Positions 16,003 to 24,896 of a DNA stretch of 64,000 bases are shown piece by piece. This DNA is from Nonomuraea spiralis (lineage in GTDB: Bacteria; Actinomycetota; Actinomycetes; Streptosporangiales; Streptosporangiaceae): contig NZ_BMRC01000002.1 in NCBI RefSeq assembly GCF_014648435.1, positions 558,001 through 622,000 on the forward strand. Reading direction: 5' to 3'. A program made the position numbers and the translations under genes. Under the pieces are notes generated by a model, which searched no databases, was not told where the DNA came from, and saw only the letters and a program-made list of their open reading frames with translations. How positions within the stretch are numbered: position 1 is the stretch's first letter; each line of letters opens with the position of its first letter.

Positions 16003-18558
16003 ATGGACAAGTACGAGCTCTACTGCCTTGTGGACCAGTGTTTCTACGACACTCCCGACCACAGCACGGCGGCGGACGCCGACTTCGCCCTGGTGCGCCG
16101 GCCCGCCCCCGACGGCTGGGCGCACGAGCTCAGTGACACCTGGGCCTACTACATGCCCACCCGGGAGGCGCCCCTGCCGCCCCAGGGCTGGAAGATCCAC
16201 GTGTCGGCCCGGATCGAGGACGCCGAGAAGGCCGTCCAGACCGTGTGGGACTACTGCGTGCCCCGCGGGGTCGCCTTCAAGTTCCTGCGCGGCCCGGCCG
16301 TGCTCGTCATGGTCAACTCCAAGGCCGCCTCACGGGCGTCGAGCGGCAAGCTCATCACCGTCTACCCGCGGGACGAGGGGCAGCTCGAACTCGTGCTCAA
16401 GGAACTCGGCGAGCTGCTGCGCGGGGTGGAGGGGCCGTACATCCTGAGCGACCTGCGCTACGGCGAGGGGCCGATGTTCGTCAGGTACGGCGGGTTCGCC
16501 GACCGGCACTGCCTGTCCCCGTCCGGGGAGCGGGTGCTGGCCGTCGAGGACGGCGACGGCACGCTGGTCCCCGACGTGCGCGGCTCGACGTTCTCGGTGC
16601 CGGCCTGGACGACGCTGCCCGGGTTCCTCGAACCCCACCTGGCCGCGCGCAACGCGGTTACCATGGACGGGCTGCCGTACCGGATCGAGAGCGTGCTGCA
16701 CTTCTCCAACGGCGGCGGCGTCTACCTGGCCCGCGACACCCGTACGGAGGAGCGGGTGGTGCTCAAGGAGGCCAGGCCGCACGCCGGGCTGGACGCGGCC
16801 GGCCGCGACGCGGTCGCCAGGCTCGAACACGAGCGCGACATGCTGCGCCGCCTGGCCGGCCTGCCCGCCGCCCCCGCGCTGCTCGACTACTTCACCCTCG
16901 GCGGGCACCACTTCCTCGTCCAGGAGTTCGTGGACGGCACCCCGCTCCAGCGGCGGCTGGTGCGCCGCTTCCCGCTGACCCGGGCCACGTGCGACGAGCA
17001 GGACCTCGCCGACTACACCACCTGGGCCACGACGACCCTGGAGAGCGTCGAGCGGGCCGTCGAGTCGCTGCACGGACGCGGTGTCGTCTTCGGCGACCTG
17101 CACCCCGACAACATCCTGCTCACCCAGGACGACCGGGTCGTGCTCATCGACTACGAGGTCGCCACCGTCGCCGCGGACCGGGCCAGGGCCGCGCTGGCCC
17201 ACCCCGCCTTCGCCGCGCCGCGCGACCGCCACGGCGTCGAGGTCGACAGGTACGCGCTGGCCTGCCTGCGCTTCGCCCTGTTCGCCCCGCAGTGCACGAT
17301 CATGTTGCCGATCCACCGGCCGAAGATCGTCCAGCTGGCGCGGATCGTCAAGGAGACCTTCCCCGTCCCCGGCGCCTTCATGGACACCGCCGCCGCGACC
17401 ATCGCGGGTGATCAGGCCGTGGAGACCCCCGTGCCGCAGCCGGGGACGGCCACCTGGGCCGAACTGCGGGAGGCGATGTGCCGGGCCATCCGGGCCGCCG
17501 CGACCCCCGCCCGCGACGACCGCCTCTTCCCCGGCGACGTCGCCCAGTTCAAGCCCGGCGGCGGTCTCAACGTCGCGACCGGCGCGGCCGGCGTGCTGCT
17601 CGCCCTGTCGGCCACCGGCCTCGGCCCCTTCCCGGAGTACGAGAACTGGCTGCGCGAGCGCGCCCCGCGCCCGGCCCAGGGCTCCGGGCTCGGCCTGTAC
17701 GACGGCCTGCACGGCATCGCCCACGTGCTCGACCGCCTCGGCCACCGCCAGGACGCGCTCGACGTCGTCGAGGTCGCCCTGCGCGAGCAATGGGAGCGCC
17801 TGGAGTCGGCCCTGTTCTCCGGCCTGTCCGGCATCGGCCTGAACCTCCTGCGGCTCGGCCGCACCGAGCCCTCCCTGACCGGGCCCGCCATGCGCGCCGT
17901 GGACATCTGCGCCGACCGCCTCGGCGGCCCGGACGACGTGCCCACGATCAGCGGCGGCAGCAACCCCAGAGCCGGCCTCATGTACGGCTCGTCCGGGCCC
18001 GCCCTGCTCTTCCTGCACGCCTACGAGCACACCGGCGACCGGGCGCTGCTCGACCTGGCCGGGACCGCGCTCCGGCAGGACCTGCGGCGCTGCCGCGCCT
18101 CGGAGGACGGCTCGCTCCAGGTCGACCAGGGCTGGCGGCTGCTGCCCTACCTGGACGAGGGCTCCGCCGGCATCGCCATGGTCCTGCGGCGCTACCTCAC
18201 CCACAGGCCCGACGAGGAACTGGCCGCCGCGCTGGACCGGCTCACGCTGGCCGCCCGCGCCGGGTTCTTCGTCCAGCCCGGGCTGTTCACCGGGCGCGCG
18301 GGCCTCATCGCGGCACTCGCCGGCGAACCGGCGGCCCGCGATCTGATCAAGGGGCTGAGCTGGCACGCCCTGCCGTACGGCGGCGGGCTGGCCTTCCCCG
18401 GCGACGGGCTCCTGCGCCTGTCCATGGATTTCGCGACAGGGACGGCCGGCGTGCTGTTCGCGCTCGGCGCGGTGCTGGGCGACCAGCCGGCGCGCCTGCC
18501 GTTCCTGGAGGCCGCACCCGAGCGGCCTACGCCTGATCATTCACGGAAGGAGGTGTAA
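16003..18558 (+). CDS. Class III lanthipeptide synthetase LanKC (RamC/AmfT-like)
   Basis: An 851-residue trifunctional enzyme that phosphorylates Ser/Thr of the precursor, eliminates phosphate and cyclises with Cys. In order it has an N-terminal phospho-Ser/Thr lyase region (about 1-215), a Ser/Thr kinase domain (GGGVYLARD, K255 in VVLKEAR, the catalytic loop GDLHPDN at 364-370, D383 in LIDYE) and a LanC-like cyclase domain (about 530-840). The cyclase keeps the LYDGLHGIAHVL fold motif but lacks the Cys-Cys-His zinc ligands, which separates class III from class IV enzymes. GGAGGG at 15988-15993 is the ribosome site. It is followed five bases later by the precursor gene. Confidence 0.95.
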   Translation: MDKYELYCLVDQCFYDTPDHSTAADADFALVRRPAPDGWAHELSDTWAYYMPTREAPLPPQGWKIHVSARIEDAEKAVQTVWDYCVPRGVAFKFLRGPAVLVMVNSKAASRASSGKLITVYPRDEGQLELVLKELGELLRGVEGPYILSDLRYGEGPMFVRYGGFADRHCLSPSGERVLAVEDGDGTLVPDVRGSTFSVPAWTTLPGFLEPHLAARNAVTMDGLPYRIESVLHFSNGGGVYLARDTRTEERVVLKEARPHAGLDAAGRDAVARLEHERDMLRRLAGLPAAPALLDYFTLGGHHFLVQEFVDGTPLQRRLVRRFPLTRATCDEQDLADYTTWATTTLESVERAVESLHGRGVVFGDLHPDNILLTQDDRVVLIDYEVATVAADRARAALAHPAFAAPRDRHGVEVDRYALACLRFALFAPQCTIMLPIHRPKIVQLARIVKETFPVPGAFMDTAAATIAGDQAVETPVPQPGTATWAELREAMCRAIRAAATPARDDRLFPGDVAQFKPGGGLNVATGAAGVLLALSATGLGPFPEYENWLRERAPRPAQGSGLGLYDGLHGIAHVLDRLGHRQDALDVVEVALREQWERLESALFSGLSGIGLNLLRLGRTEPSLTGPAMRAVDICADRLGGPDDVPTISGGSNPRAGLMYGSSGPALLFLHAYEHTGDRALLDLAGTALRQDLRRCRASEDGSLQVDQGWRLLPYLDEGSAGIAMVLRRYLTHRPDEELAAALDRLTLAARAGFFVQPGLFTGRAGLIAALAGEPAARDLIKGLSWHALPYGGGLAFPGDGLLRLSMDFATGTAGVLFALGAVLGDQPARLPFLEAAPERPTPDHSRKEV

Positions 18559-18563
18559 AGCAC

Positions 18564-18695
18564 ATGGTTCTTCTCGACCTGCAGGGTCTGGAGGCTCCCG
18601 CGGCCAGCGACGTGGCCAGCGGCGGCAGCACGCTCACGGCTCTTACGTGTCACTCGGGCCACCCGAGCAACCTCAGTGTCGCTCTCTGCCACTGA
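18564..18695 (+). CDS. Class III lanthipeptide precursor LanA (SapB/AmfS-like)
   Basis: A 43-residue peptide behind a near-perfect ribosome site (AAGGAGGTG, 18547-18555). The leader starts MVLLDLQGLEAP, containing the LLDLQ recognition helix used by class III synthetases. The core carries two copies of the labionin/lanthionine motif S-x2-S/T-x3-C: STLTALTC (S22, T25, C29) and SNLSVALC (S35, S38, C42), separated by HSGHP and ending in H43. This is the architecture of SapB and AmfS, surfactant peptides that help aerial hyphae leave the medium, so a morphogenetic role is likely. The first motif has Thr in place of the second Ser. Pro12 offers a site for the prolyl oligopeptidase encoded downstream. 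Confidence 0.93.
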   Translation: MVLLDLQGLEAPAASDVASGGSTLTALTCHSGHPSNLSVALCH

Positions 18696-18706
18696 TAGCT
18701 GACAGG

Positions 18707-18740
18707 GGTCCCCGCGCCGTTTCGTGGTGGCGCGGGGACC
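18707..18740 (+). terminator. Attenuator hairpin between lanA and the ABC genes
   Basis: A perfect 12-bp stem, GGTCCCCGCGCC (18707-18718) with GGCGCGGGGACC (18729-18740), and a 10-nt loop. It lies 11 bases after the lanA stop and 25 bases before the transporter start. It probably works as a partial terminator or 3' stabiliser, so that precursor mRNA outnumbers transporter mRNA. Confidence 0.75.
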
Positions 18741-18765
18741 TCCCGAGTTCGAAGGAGGCCGGCCG

Positions 18766-20430
18766 GTGGGACCAGGAGACCGCCTGGTGACGGACGCCGT
18801 ACGACGTTGCGGCCCGTGGCCCGCCGTGCTCGCGGTCACCGCGGTCGCCGGCGCGGCCGGTGAGCTGGCCGTCCCGTACCTCGTCGGCCGTACGCTCGAC
18901 CTGCTCCTCGACCGCTCGCCCGGCGCCGCCTCCGCCCTGACGCTGTGCGCGGGCGTGCTCGCCGTGGTGGTGCTCTGCGAGAGCCTCGGCGGCTGGGCCA
19001 AGGGGGCGAGCAGCGCGTACGCGGCCGCCCGGCTGCGGCTCGGCGTGCTGCGGCACGTGCTCGGCGTGGGCCGGGCCGCCACCCGCCGTTTCCCCGAGGG
19101 CGACCTCGTCACCCGGGCCGGGCTGAACGCCGAGGAGGCCGGACGGGCCCCCGAGACGGTGACCGGCGCGCTGGCCCTGCTGGTGCCGACCGTCGGCGCC
19201 CTGATCGCGCTGACCCTCATCCATCCTCTGCTGACCCTCACGCTGGGGGTCGGCATCGTCCTGATCGTGTTCGTCCTGCGGGCCTTCCTGCGCGCCACGA
19301 CCGTCATCTCCGGCGGCTACCAGGAGGTCCAGGGCGAGATCGCGGCCCGCCTCGTGGACGCCCTCGACGGCGCCCGGACCATCGCCGCGGCCGGGACCGC
19401 GGGCCAGGAGGCGCGGCGCGTACTGGCGCCCCTGCCCCGCCTGCGCGCGCACGGCATGGCCCTGTGGCGGGCGAACGCCACCGCCGGCGTCCAGTCGGGG
19501 CTGGTGATCCCGCTGGTGGAGGTGGCCGTGCTGGCCGCCGGCGGGCTCATGCTGGCCGCCGGGCGGCTCTCCGTCGGCGACCTGTACGCCGCCGCCCGCT
19601 ACGCCGCGCTCGGCGCCGCGCTCAGCACCTCGCTCGGCCACATCGGGGGCCTGGCCAGGGCGAGGGCCGCCGCCGCCCGCGTCGCCGACGTGCTCACCCT
19701 GCCCCCGGTCCGCCACGGCACGCGCGCACTCCCGCCCGGCCCCGGCACGGTCGAGTTCCGCGACGTCGCCGTGGACGGGCTCACCGTGGGCGACCTGACG
19801 ATCCCCGGCGGCACGGTCACCGCCGTGGTGGGCCGGTCGGGCTCCGGCAAGTCCCTGCTGGCCGCCCTCGCCGGCCGCCTGGCCGACCCCGGGCGCGGCG
19901 ACGTGCTGCTCGACGGCGTCCCGTTACGGGAGCTGACCCACGCCGGCCTGCGTCGCGCCATCGGCTACGCCTTCGAACGCCCGGTCCTGGTCGGCGACAC
20001 CGTCGGCGAGGCGATCGCCGCCGTCCCCGGCTCCCAGACGGTACGGGAGGCCGCCACGGCGGCCCGCGCCGACGCCTTCGTCCGCCGCCTGCCGGACGGG
20101 TACGACACGCCGCTGGACGAGACCCCGATGTCCGGCGGCGAACGCCAGCGGCTCGGCCTGGCCAGGGCGTTCGCGCAGGGGGAACGGCTGCTCGTGCTCG
20201 ACGACGCCACCTCCAGCCTGGACACCGTCACCGAACGCGAGGTGAGCCGGGCCCTCACCGGCGACCCGAGGGGCCGTACCCGCCTGATCGCCGCCCACCG
20301 CCTGGCCACCGCCGCCCGCGCCGACCAGGTCGTGTGGCTGGAGGAGGGCCGGGTACGCGGCACGGGCCCCCACGACGTCCTCTGGCGCGATCCCGACTAC
20401 CGGGCCGTCTTCCAGGAGGGGCGCTCATGA
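18766..20430 (+). CDS. ABC half-transporter of the lanthipeptide locus, first subunit
   Basis: 554 residues with a six-helix exporter domain (about 15-300) and a nucleotide-binding domain. Walker A is VVGRSGSGKS, the signature is MSGGERQRLGLARA, and Walker B is LLVLDDATSSLD. An Asp replaces the usual catalytic Glu in Walker B, and the H-loop is AAHRLAT. The GTG start has GAAGGAGG seven bases upstream. It is coupled by ATGA to the second half-transporter and most likely forms a heterodimer that exports the lanthipeptide, like RamA/RamB or AmfA/AmfB. No C39 peptidase domain is present, so leader removal needs another enzyme. Confidence 0.92.
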   Translation: MGPGDRLVTDAVRRCGPWPAVLAVTAVAGAAGELAVPYLVGRTLDLLLDRSPGAASALTLCAGVLAVVVLCESLGGWAKGASSAYAAARLRLGVLRHVLGVGRAATRRFPEGDLVTRAGLNAEEAGRAPETVTGALALLVPTVGALIALTLIHPLLTLTLGVGIVLIVFVLRAFLRATTVISGGYQEVQGEIAARLVDALDGARTIAAAGTAGQEARRVLAPLPRLRAHGMALWRANATAGVQSGLVIPLVEVAVLAAGGLMLAAGRLSVGDLYAAARYAALGAALSTSLGHIGGLARARAAAARVADVLTLPPVRHGTRALPPGPGTVEFRDVAVDGLTVGDLTIPGGTVTAVVGRSGSGKSLLAALAGRLADPGRGDVLLDGVPLRELTHAGLRRAIGYAFERPVLVGDTVGEAIAAVPGSQTVREAATAARADAFVRRLPDGYDTPLDETPMSGGERQRLGLARAFAQGERLLVLDDATSSLDTVTEREVSRALTGDPRGRTRLIAAHRLATAARADQVVWLEEGRVRGTGPHDVLWRDPDYRAVFQEGRS

Positions 20431-22118
20431 CCACGTCCGCGTCCGGCGGCCCGGCCGGGTTCCGGCGCGCGCTCGTCCGCGACCCGAGGCGGCTGGTCGC
20501 GATTTTGCTCTGGTCGGTGCTGGAGGCCGCGCCCGCGTTCCTCGTCGGGCACGCCGTCGCCCGCGCCATCGAGGACGGCTTCGCCCGCGCGCGGCCGCTG
20601 ACCGGGCTGGCCTGGCTGGCGGCGCTCGGGCTGGCGTGGCTGGTCTCCGCCGTCGGCGCCCGCCAGGTGGTGCTGGCCGTGGCCGCCGTGGCCGAGCCGT
20701 TCCGCGACGACCTGCTGACGCGGGTGGTGGAGGGAGCGCTCCGCCGCCCGCTCGCCGAGCGGCCGGACAGCGCGGCCACGGCACGGGCGGGCCTCCAGGT
20801 CGAGCTGGCCAGGGACGCCTTCGCCGCGGTCGTCACGACGGTCAGGGGATTCGCGTTCACGCTGGTCAGCGTGGTGCTGGGGCTGCTGACGCTGGCGCCG
20901 GGGACGCTCGTGCTGGTCCTGCCGCCGTTCGCGGCCGGGCTGGCGTTCTTCCTGGCCTCGCTGCCCGCGCTGGCCCGGCGGCAGCGGGCGTTCCTGCTGG
21001 CCGACGAGGAGCTGGCCCGGTCCATGACCGCCACGGCCGCCGGGCTGCGCGACATCGAGGCGTGCGGCCTGGCCGAGCGCGAGGACGCGCGGCTGGCCCG
21101 ACGGGTGGGCGCGCAGCGCGACGCCGCCCGCGCCTTGGCCAGGGTCACCGCGGTACGTACCGCCGCGCTCGCCGTCGGCGGCTGGCTGCCCGTCGTGCTG
21201 CTGCTGGCCGGCACCCCGTGGTTGCTCGACGGCGGCGCCGGGCCCGGCGTGATCGTCGGCGCGCTCGCCTACGTCACCCAGTCGCTCGCCCCCGCGCTCG
21301 GCGGACTCGTCCAGGGCCTCGGGGTGAGCGGCGTGCGACTGGTGGCCACGCTGCGCCGCATCGCCGCCGCCGCGCCGCCCCCACCGCCGTCCCCGCCCGC
21401 GATCCGGCCGTCCGGCGCGGACCTCACGCTGCGGTCGGTCACCTTCTCCTACGGCCCGCACTCGGCGCCCGTCCTGGACCGCCTCGACCTCACCGTCCCC
21501 GAGGGCGACCACCTGGCCGTCGTCGGGCCGAGCGGCGCGGGCAAGTCCACGCTCGCCGCGCTGCTCAGCGGCATCCTGCGGCCCGGCGAGGGCGAGGCGC
21601 TGATCGGCGGCGTCCCCGCCGACCGGGCCGATCCCGCCGCCCGCGTGCTGATCCCCCAGGAGGCGTACGTCTTCCGCGGCACGCTGCGCGACAACCTCGC
21701 CTACCTCGTGCCCGAGGCCACCGGCCTGGACGCCGCCGTGGCCGCCCTGGGCGCCGCCGGCCTGGTCGAGAGCCTGGGCGGTTACGACGCCGTGCTCGAC
21801 CCGGCGGCGCTGTCGGCCGGGCAGCGCCAGCTCCTCGCGCTCGTCCGCGCCCACCTGACCCCGGCCCCGCTGCTCATCCTGGACGAGGCCACCTGCCACC
21901 TCGACCCAGCCGCCGAGGCCCTGGCCGAGAACGCCCTCGCCGCCAGGCACGGCACGCTCATCGTGGTCGCGCACCGCCTCACCTCCGCGCTGCGCGCCCG
22001 CCGCGTCCTGCTCATGGACGGTCCCCGGATCACCATCGGCACGCACGACGAGCTGATCCGGGTCTCGCCCCTGTACGCCGACCTGGCCGGCCACTGGCAA
22101 CCGGAGCCCGTGTCATGA
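20427..22118 (+). CDS. ABC half-transporter of the lanthipeptide locus, second subunit
   Basis: 563 residues: a transmembrane exporter domain (about 15-310), a proline-rich linker (AAPPPPPSPPAI) and a nucleotide-binding domain. Walker A is VVGPSGAGKS, the Q-loop is IPQEAY, the signature is LSAGQRQLLALVRA, Walker B is LLILDEATCHLD and the H-loop is VAHRLTS. The catalytic Glu is intact but the signature is slightly off consensus (LSAGQ for LSGGQ). It overlaps both neighbours by ATGA, so translation of the pair and of the protease is coupled. Confidence 0.92.
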   Translation: MTTSASGGPAGFRRALVRDPRRLVAILLWSVLEAAPAFLVGHAVARAIEDGFARARPLTGLAWLAALGLAWLVSAVGARQVVLAVAAVAEPFRDDLLTRVVEGALRRPLAERPDSAATARAGLQVELARDAFAAVVTTVRGFAFTLVSVVLGLLTLAPGTLVLVLPPFAAGLAFFLASLPALARRQRAFLLADEELARSMTATAAGLRDIEACGLAEREDARLARRVGAQRDAARALARVTAVRTAALAVGGWLPVVLLLAGTPWLLDGGAGPGVIVGALAYVTQSLAPALGGLVQGLGVSGVRLVATLRRIAAAAPPPPPSPPAIRPSGADLTLRSVTFSYGPHSAPVLDRLDLTVPEGDHLAVVGPSGAGKSTLAALLSGILRPGEGEALIGGVPADRADPAARVLIPQEAYVFRGTLRDNLAYLVPEATGLDAAVAALGAAGLVESLGGYDAVLDPAALSAGQRQLLALVRAHLTPAPLLILDEATCHLDPAAEALAENALAARHGTLIVVAHRLTSALRARRVLLMDGPRITIGTHDELIRVSPLYADLAGHWQPEPVS

Positions 22119-24139
22119 CATCTGAAGATCCGTACCCGCCCGCCGAACGTCAGCCCGTCACCGACCACCGCCACGGGCACGAGATCCCCGACCCGTACCG
22201 CTGGCTGGAGGACCCGCTCGACCCGCGTACCGAGGAGTGGCTGGCCGGGCAGGACCGGCTCTGGCAGGCCGCCGCCGCGCGGCTGCCGGACCGGGAACGC
22301 CTCCTGGCCAGGCTCACCGAGCTGAGCGTCACCGGCCTGGTCACCCCGCCCGTGTGGCGCGGCGGCCGGCGCTTCCACCTGCGGCAGTCCGGCTGCCAGG
22401 AACACCCGGTCCTCTACTGCGACGACCGGCCCTTCCTGAACCCGGCCGACCGCGACCCGACCGGCCTGACCACGCTGGACGACTGGCAGCCGGACCCGGC
22501 GGGCCGCCTGGTCGCGTACCAGATCTCGCGCAGCGGCGACGAGAAGGCCGACCTGTACGTCGAGGAGGTCGACACCGGCAAGCTCGTGGACGGCCCGATC
22601 GGCGGCTGCCGCTACTCGCCGGTCGCCTGGCTGCCCGGCGGCGAGGGCTTCTACTACGTGCGCTTCCACGAGGGCGTGCACCTGCACCGGCTCGGCGTGC
22701 CCGAGGACGTGCCCGTCCTGGCCGGGGGACCGGTCTCGTACGGGGTGCAGATCAGCGCGGACGGCCGCTGGCTGACGATCTCCGCGGGCGGCACGGGCGG
22801 CAACTCGCTCTGGGTGGCCGACCTGGCCGGCGGGGACCCGGCCAGGCCGCGGCTGCGGACCGTACAGGAGGGGGCGCACGTGCGCACGGCGGGGGCGGTG
22901 GGCTGCGACGGCCGCCTGTACCTGCTCACCGACCGCAACGCCCCACGGCGCCGCCTGTGCGTCGCCGACCCGGCCGAGCCCGAGGTGTGGCGCGAGCTGG
23001 TCCCCGAGGACCCCCGGGCGGTGCTGGGCGCGTTCACCCTGCTGGACGGCGACCGGCTGCTCGTCTCCAGGACCCGCCACGCGGTCGGCGAGATCGCCGT
23101 GCACCACGCCAGGACGGGGGAGCGGCTGGGCGAGGTGCCGCTGCCCGGCAGCGGCTCGATCGCCTCGCTCACCTCCCGCCCCGAGGGCGGCCACGAGGCG
23201 TGGTTCACCTACACCGACGCCGTCACCCCCGCCGAGATCTGGCGCTACGACGCCCGCACCGGCGCCACCAGCCGCTGGGCGGCCCCTCCCGACCGCCTGA
23301 CGCTGCCCGACGTCAAGAGCCACCACGTCGAGTACACCTCGGCCGACGGCACCCGGGTGCGCATGGTCGTGGTCGCGCTCGCCTCCGGCTCCGGCCCCCG
23401 CCCGGCGATCCTCAGCGGGTACGGCGGCTTCGGCATCCCCCTCATGCCCGGCTACGCGGCCGACTCGCTGGCCTGGGTGGAGTCGGGCGGCGTGCTGGCC
23501 ATCGCGAACCTGCGGGGCGGCGGCGAGGAAGGCGAGTCCTGGCACCGCGACGGCATGCTGGAACGCAAGCAGAACGTCTTCGACGACTTCGTGGCGGCGG
23601 CCGAGAAACTGGTCGCCGACGGCTGGACGACCCCGCGCCAGCTCGGCATCTGGGGCGAGTCGAACGGCGGCCTGCTCGTGGGCGCGGCCATCACCCAGCG
23701 CCCCGACCTGTTCGCCGCCGCCGTGTGCTCGGCCGGGCTCCTGGACATGGCCCGCTTCCACCGCAGCGGCCTCGGCCCGTCCTGGACCGGCGAGTACGGC
23801 GACCCCGAGGACCCCGACCACCTGGCCTGGCTGCTGGACTACTCGCCCTACCACCACGTCCGCCAGGGCGCCGGCTACCCGGCGACCCTGTTCACGGTCT
23901 CGGCCGCCGACACCCGGGTCGACCCGATGCACGCCCGCAAGATGTGCGCGGCCATGCAGTGGGCCCAGCAGCAGCCCCAGCAGCAGGCCCGGCAGCAGGC
24001 CCGGCAGGGCTGCGAGGGCTCCCGGCCGGTCCTGCTGCGCCACGAGCGCGACGTCGGCCACGGTGCCCGCGCCGTCAGCCGTTCGATCGCGCTCGCCGCC
24101 GACATCCTGGCCTTCCTCGCCGCCCACACCCGTCCTTGA
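22115..24139 (+). CDS. Prolyl oligopeptidase, likely leader peptidase of the lanthipeptide
   Basis: A 674-residue S9A serine peptidase that cuts after proline in short peptides. A beta-propeller (about 70-400) precedes an alpha/beta-hydrolase domain with S516 in GESNGG, D599 in SAADTRV and H649 in DVGHG. No signal peptide is present, so it acts in the cytoplasm. It is coupled by ATGA to the second ABC gene. A prolyl oligopeptidase (FlaP) matures the class III lanthipeptide flavipeptin, and the leader here has a Pro at position 12, so leader trimming is a reasonable role. Odd feature: a Gln/Arg/Ala-rich stretch at about 615-633 next to the active-site helix. Confidence 0.9.
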   Translation: MTSEDPYPPAERQPVTDHRHGHEIPDPYRWLEDPLDPRTEEWLAGQDRLWQAAAARLPDRERLLARLTELSVTGLVTPPVWRGGRRFHLRQSGCQEHPVLYCDDRPFLNPADRDPTGLTTLDDWQPDPAGRLVAYQISRSGDEKADLYVEEVDTGKLVDGPIGGCRYSPVAWLPGGEGFYYVRFHEGVHLHRLGVPEDVPVLAGGPVSYGVQISADGRWLTISAGGTGGNSLWVADLAGGDPARPRLRTVQEGAHVRTAGAVGCDGRLYLLTDRNAPRRRLCVADPAEPEVWRELVPEDPRAVLGAFTLLDGDRLLVSRTRHAVGEIAVHHARTGERLGEVPLPGSGSIASLTSRPEGGHEAWFTYTDAVTPAEIWRYDARTGATSRWAAPPDRLTLPDVKSHHVEYTSADGTRVRMVVVALASGSGPRPAILSGYGGFGIPLMPGYAADSLAWVESGGVLAIANLRGGGEEGESWHRDGMLERKQNVFDDFVAAAEKLVADGWTTPRQLGIWGESNGGLLVGAAITQRPDLFAAAVCSAGLLDMARFHRSGLGPSWTGEYGDPEDPDHLAWLLDYSPYHHVRQGAGYPATLFTVSAADTRVDPMHARKMCAAMQWAQQQPQQQARQQARQGCEGSRPVLLRHERDVGHGARAVSRSIALAADILAFLAAHTRP

Positions 24140-24162
24140 CCGGTGGGGTGCGGGCGGGAGGG

Positions 24163-24771
24163 TCAGATCCAGCCGGACTCGCGGGCGATGCGGATGGCGT
24201 CGATGCGGCTGCGGGCGCCCAGCTTGGCCGTGGTCCGGCACAGGTAGTTCCGGACCGTTCCCTCGGCCAGGAACAGCGACGCGGCGATCTCCCCGATCGA
24301 GGCACCGTCGGCCGCCGCGCCGATCACGTCCAGCTCGCGGGGGGTGAGCGGCGGGTCCTCCGGCCGCATGGCCGCGATGGCCAGCTCAGAGTCGATGACG
24401 CGCTCGCCGTCGGCGACCCTGCGGATCGCGTCGGCCAGCCGCTCGGGGGGCGCGTCCTTGGCCATGAACCCTCGTACGTGCACCTCCAGGGCCCGCTTCA
24501 GCAGGCCGGGGGTGCCGACACCGGTCAGGATCAGCACGCCGCACCCGGGCAGCTTGTCGTGCAGCTCCCCGGCGGCGGCCAGGCCGTCCATGCCCGGCAG
24601 CGCGATGTCGAGCACCGCGACGTCCGGACGGCACGACTGTGCCACGGGCAGGATGCGGTCGCCCCGCTCCACCTCGGCGACGACCTCGATGTCCTCCTCG
24701 TAGGCCAGCAGCGCCACGAGCGCCCCTCGTACCAGGTTCATGTCCTCAGCGAGCAACGTTCGAATCACCAT
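24163..24771 (-). CDS. LuxR/NarL-family response regulator of the lanthipeptide locus
   Basis: A 202-residue two-domain regulator. The receiver domain has the acidic pair E9/D10, phospho-acceptor D55 in VAVLDIALPG, Thr in LILTGVG and Lys in FMAKDAP. The C-terminal LuxR helix-turn-helix reads LTPRELDVIGAAADGASIGE and continues to TVRNYL. It resembles RamR/AmfR and DesR-type regulators. AAGGA lies four bases before the ATG, and a GTG three bases later (24768) is better spaced. It converges with the protease gene and is the likely partner of the kinase at 14688, about 8 kb away. Confidence 0.9.
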   Translation of the reverse strand: MVIRTLLAEDMNLVRGALVALLAYEEDIEVVAEVERGDRILPVAQSCRPDVAVLDIALPGMDGLAAAGELHDKLPGCGVLILTGVGTPGLLKRALEVHVRGFMAKDAPPERLADAIRRVADGERVIDSELAIAAMRPEDPPLTPRELDVIGAAADGASIGEIAASLFLAEGTVRNYLCRTTAKLGARSRIDAIRIARESGWI

Positions 24772-24896
24772 GGGGTCCTTGCGGTCGACCAGGCTTGCAA
24801 CGTCTGCGGGCGCCTCAATCCTGACGTATTGCCAGCAGTGTGGAAAGTACCTCTCTGTGTGGGGCAAACTGCCGTACGCATTTTCGGGGAACGGTC

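Noticed and set aside
18945-22118. A 1057-residue open frame across both ABC genes
   Set aside because: It is out of frame with the first ABC gene; only its last 564 codons, from the ATG at 20427, encode the second ABC subunit.
20636-24139. An 1167-residue open frame across the second ABC gene and the protease
   Set aside because: It is out of frame with the ABC gene; only the part from 22115 encodes the protease.
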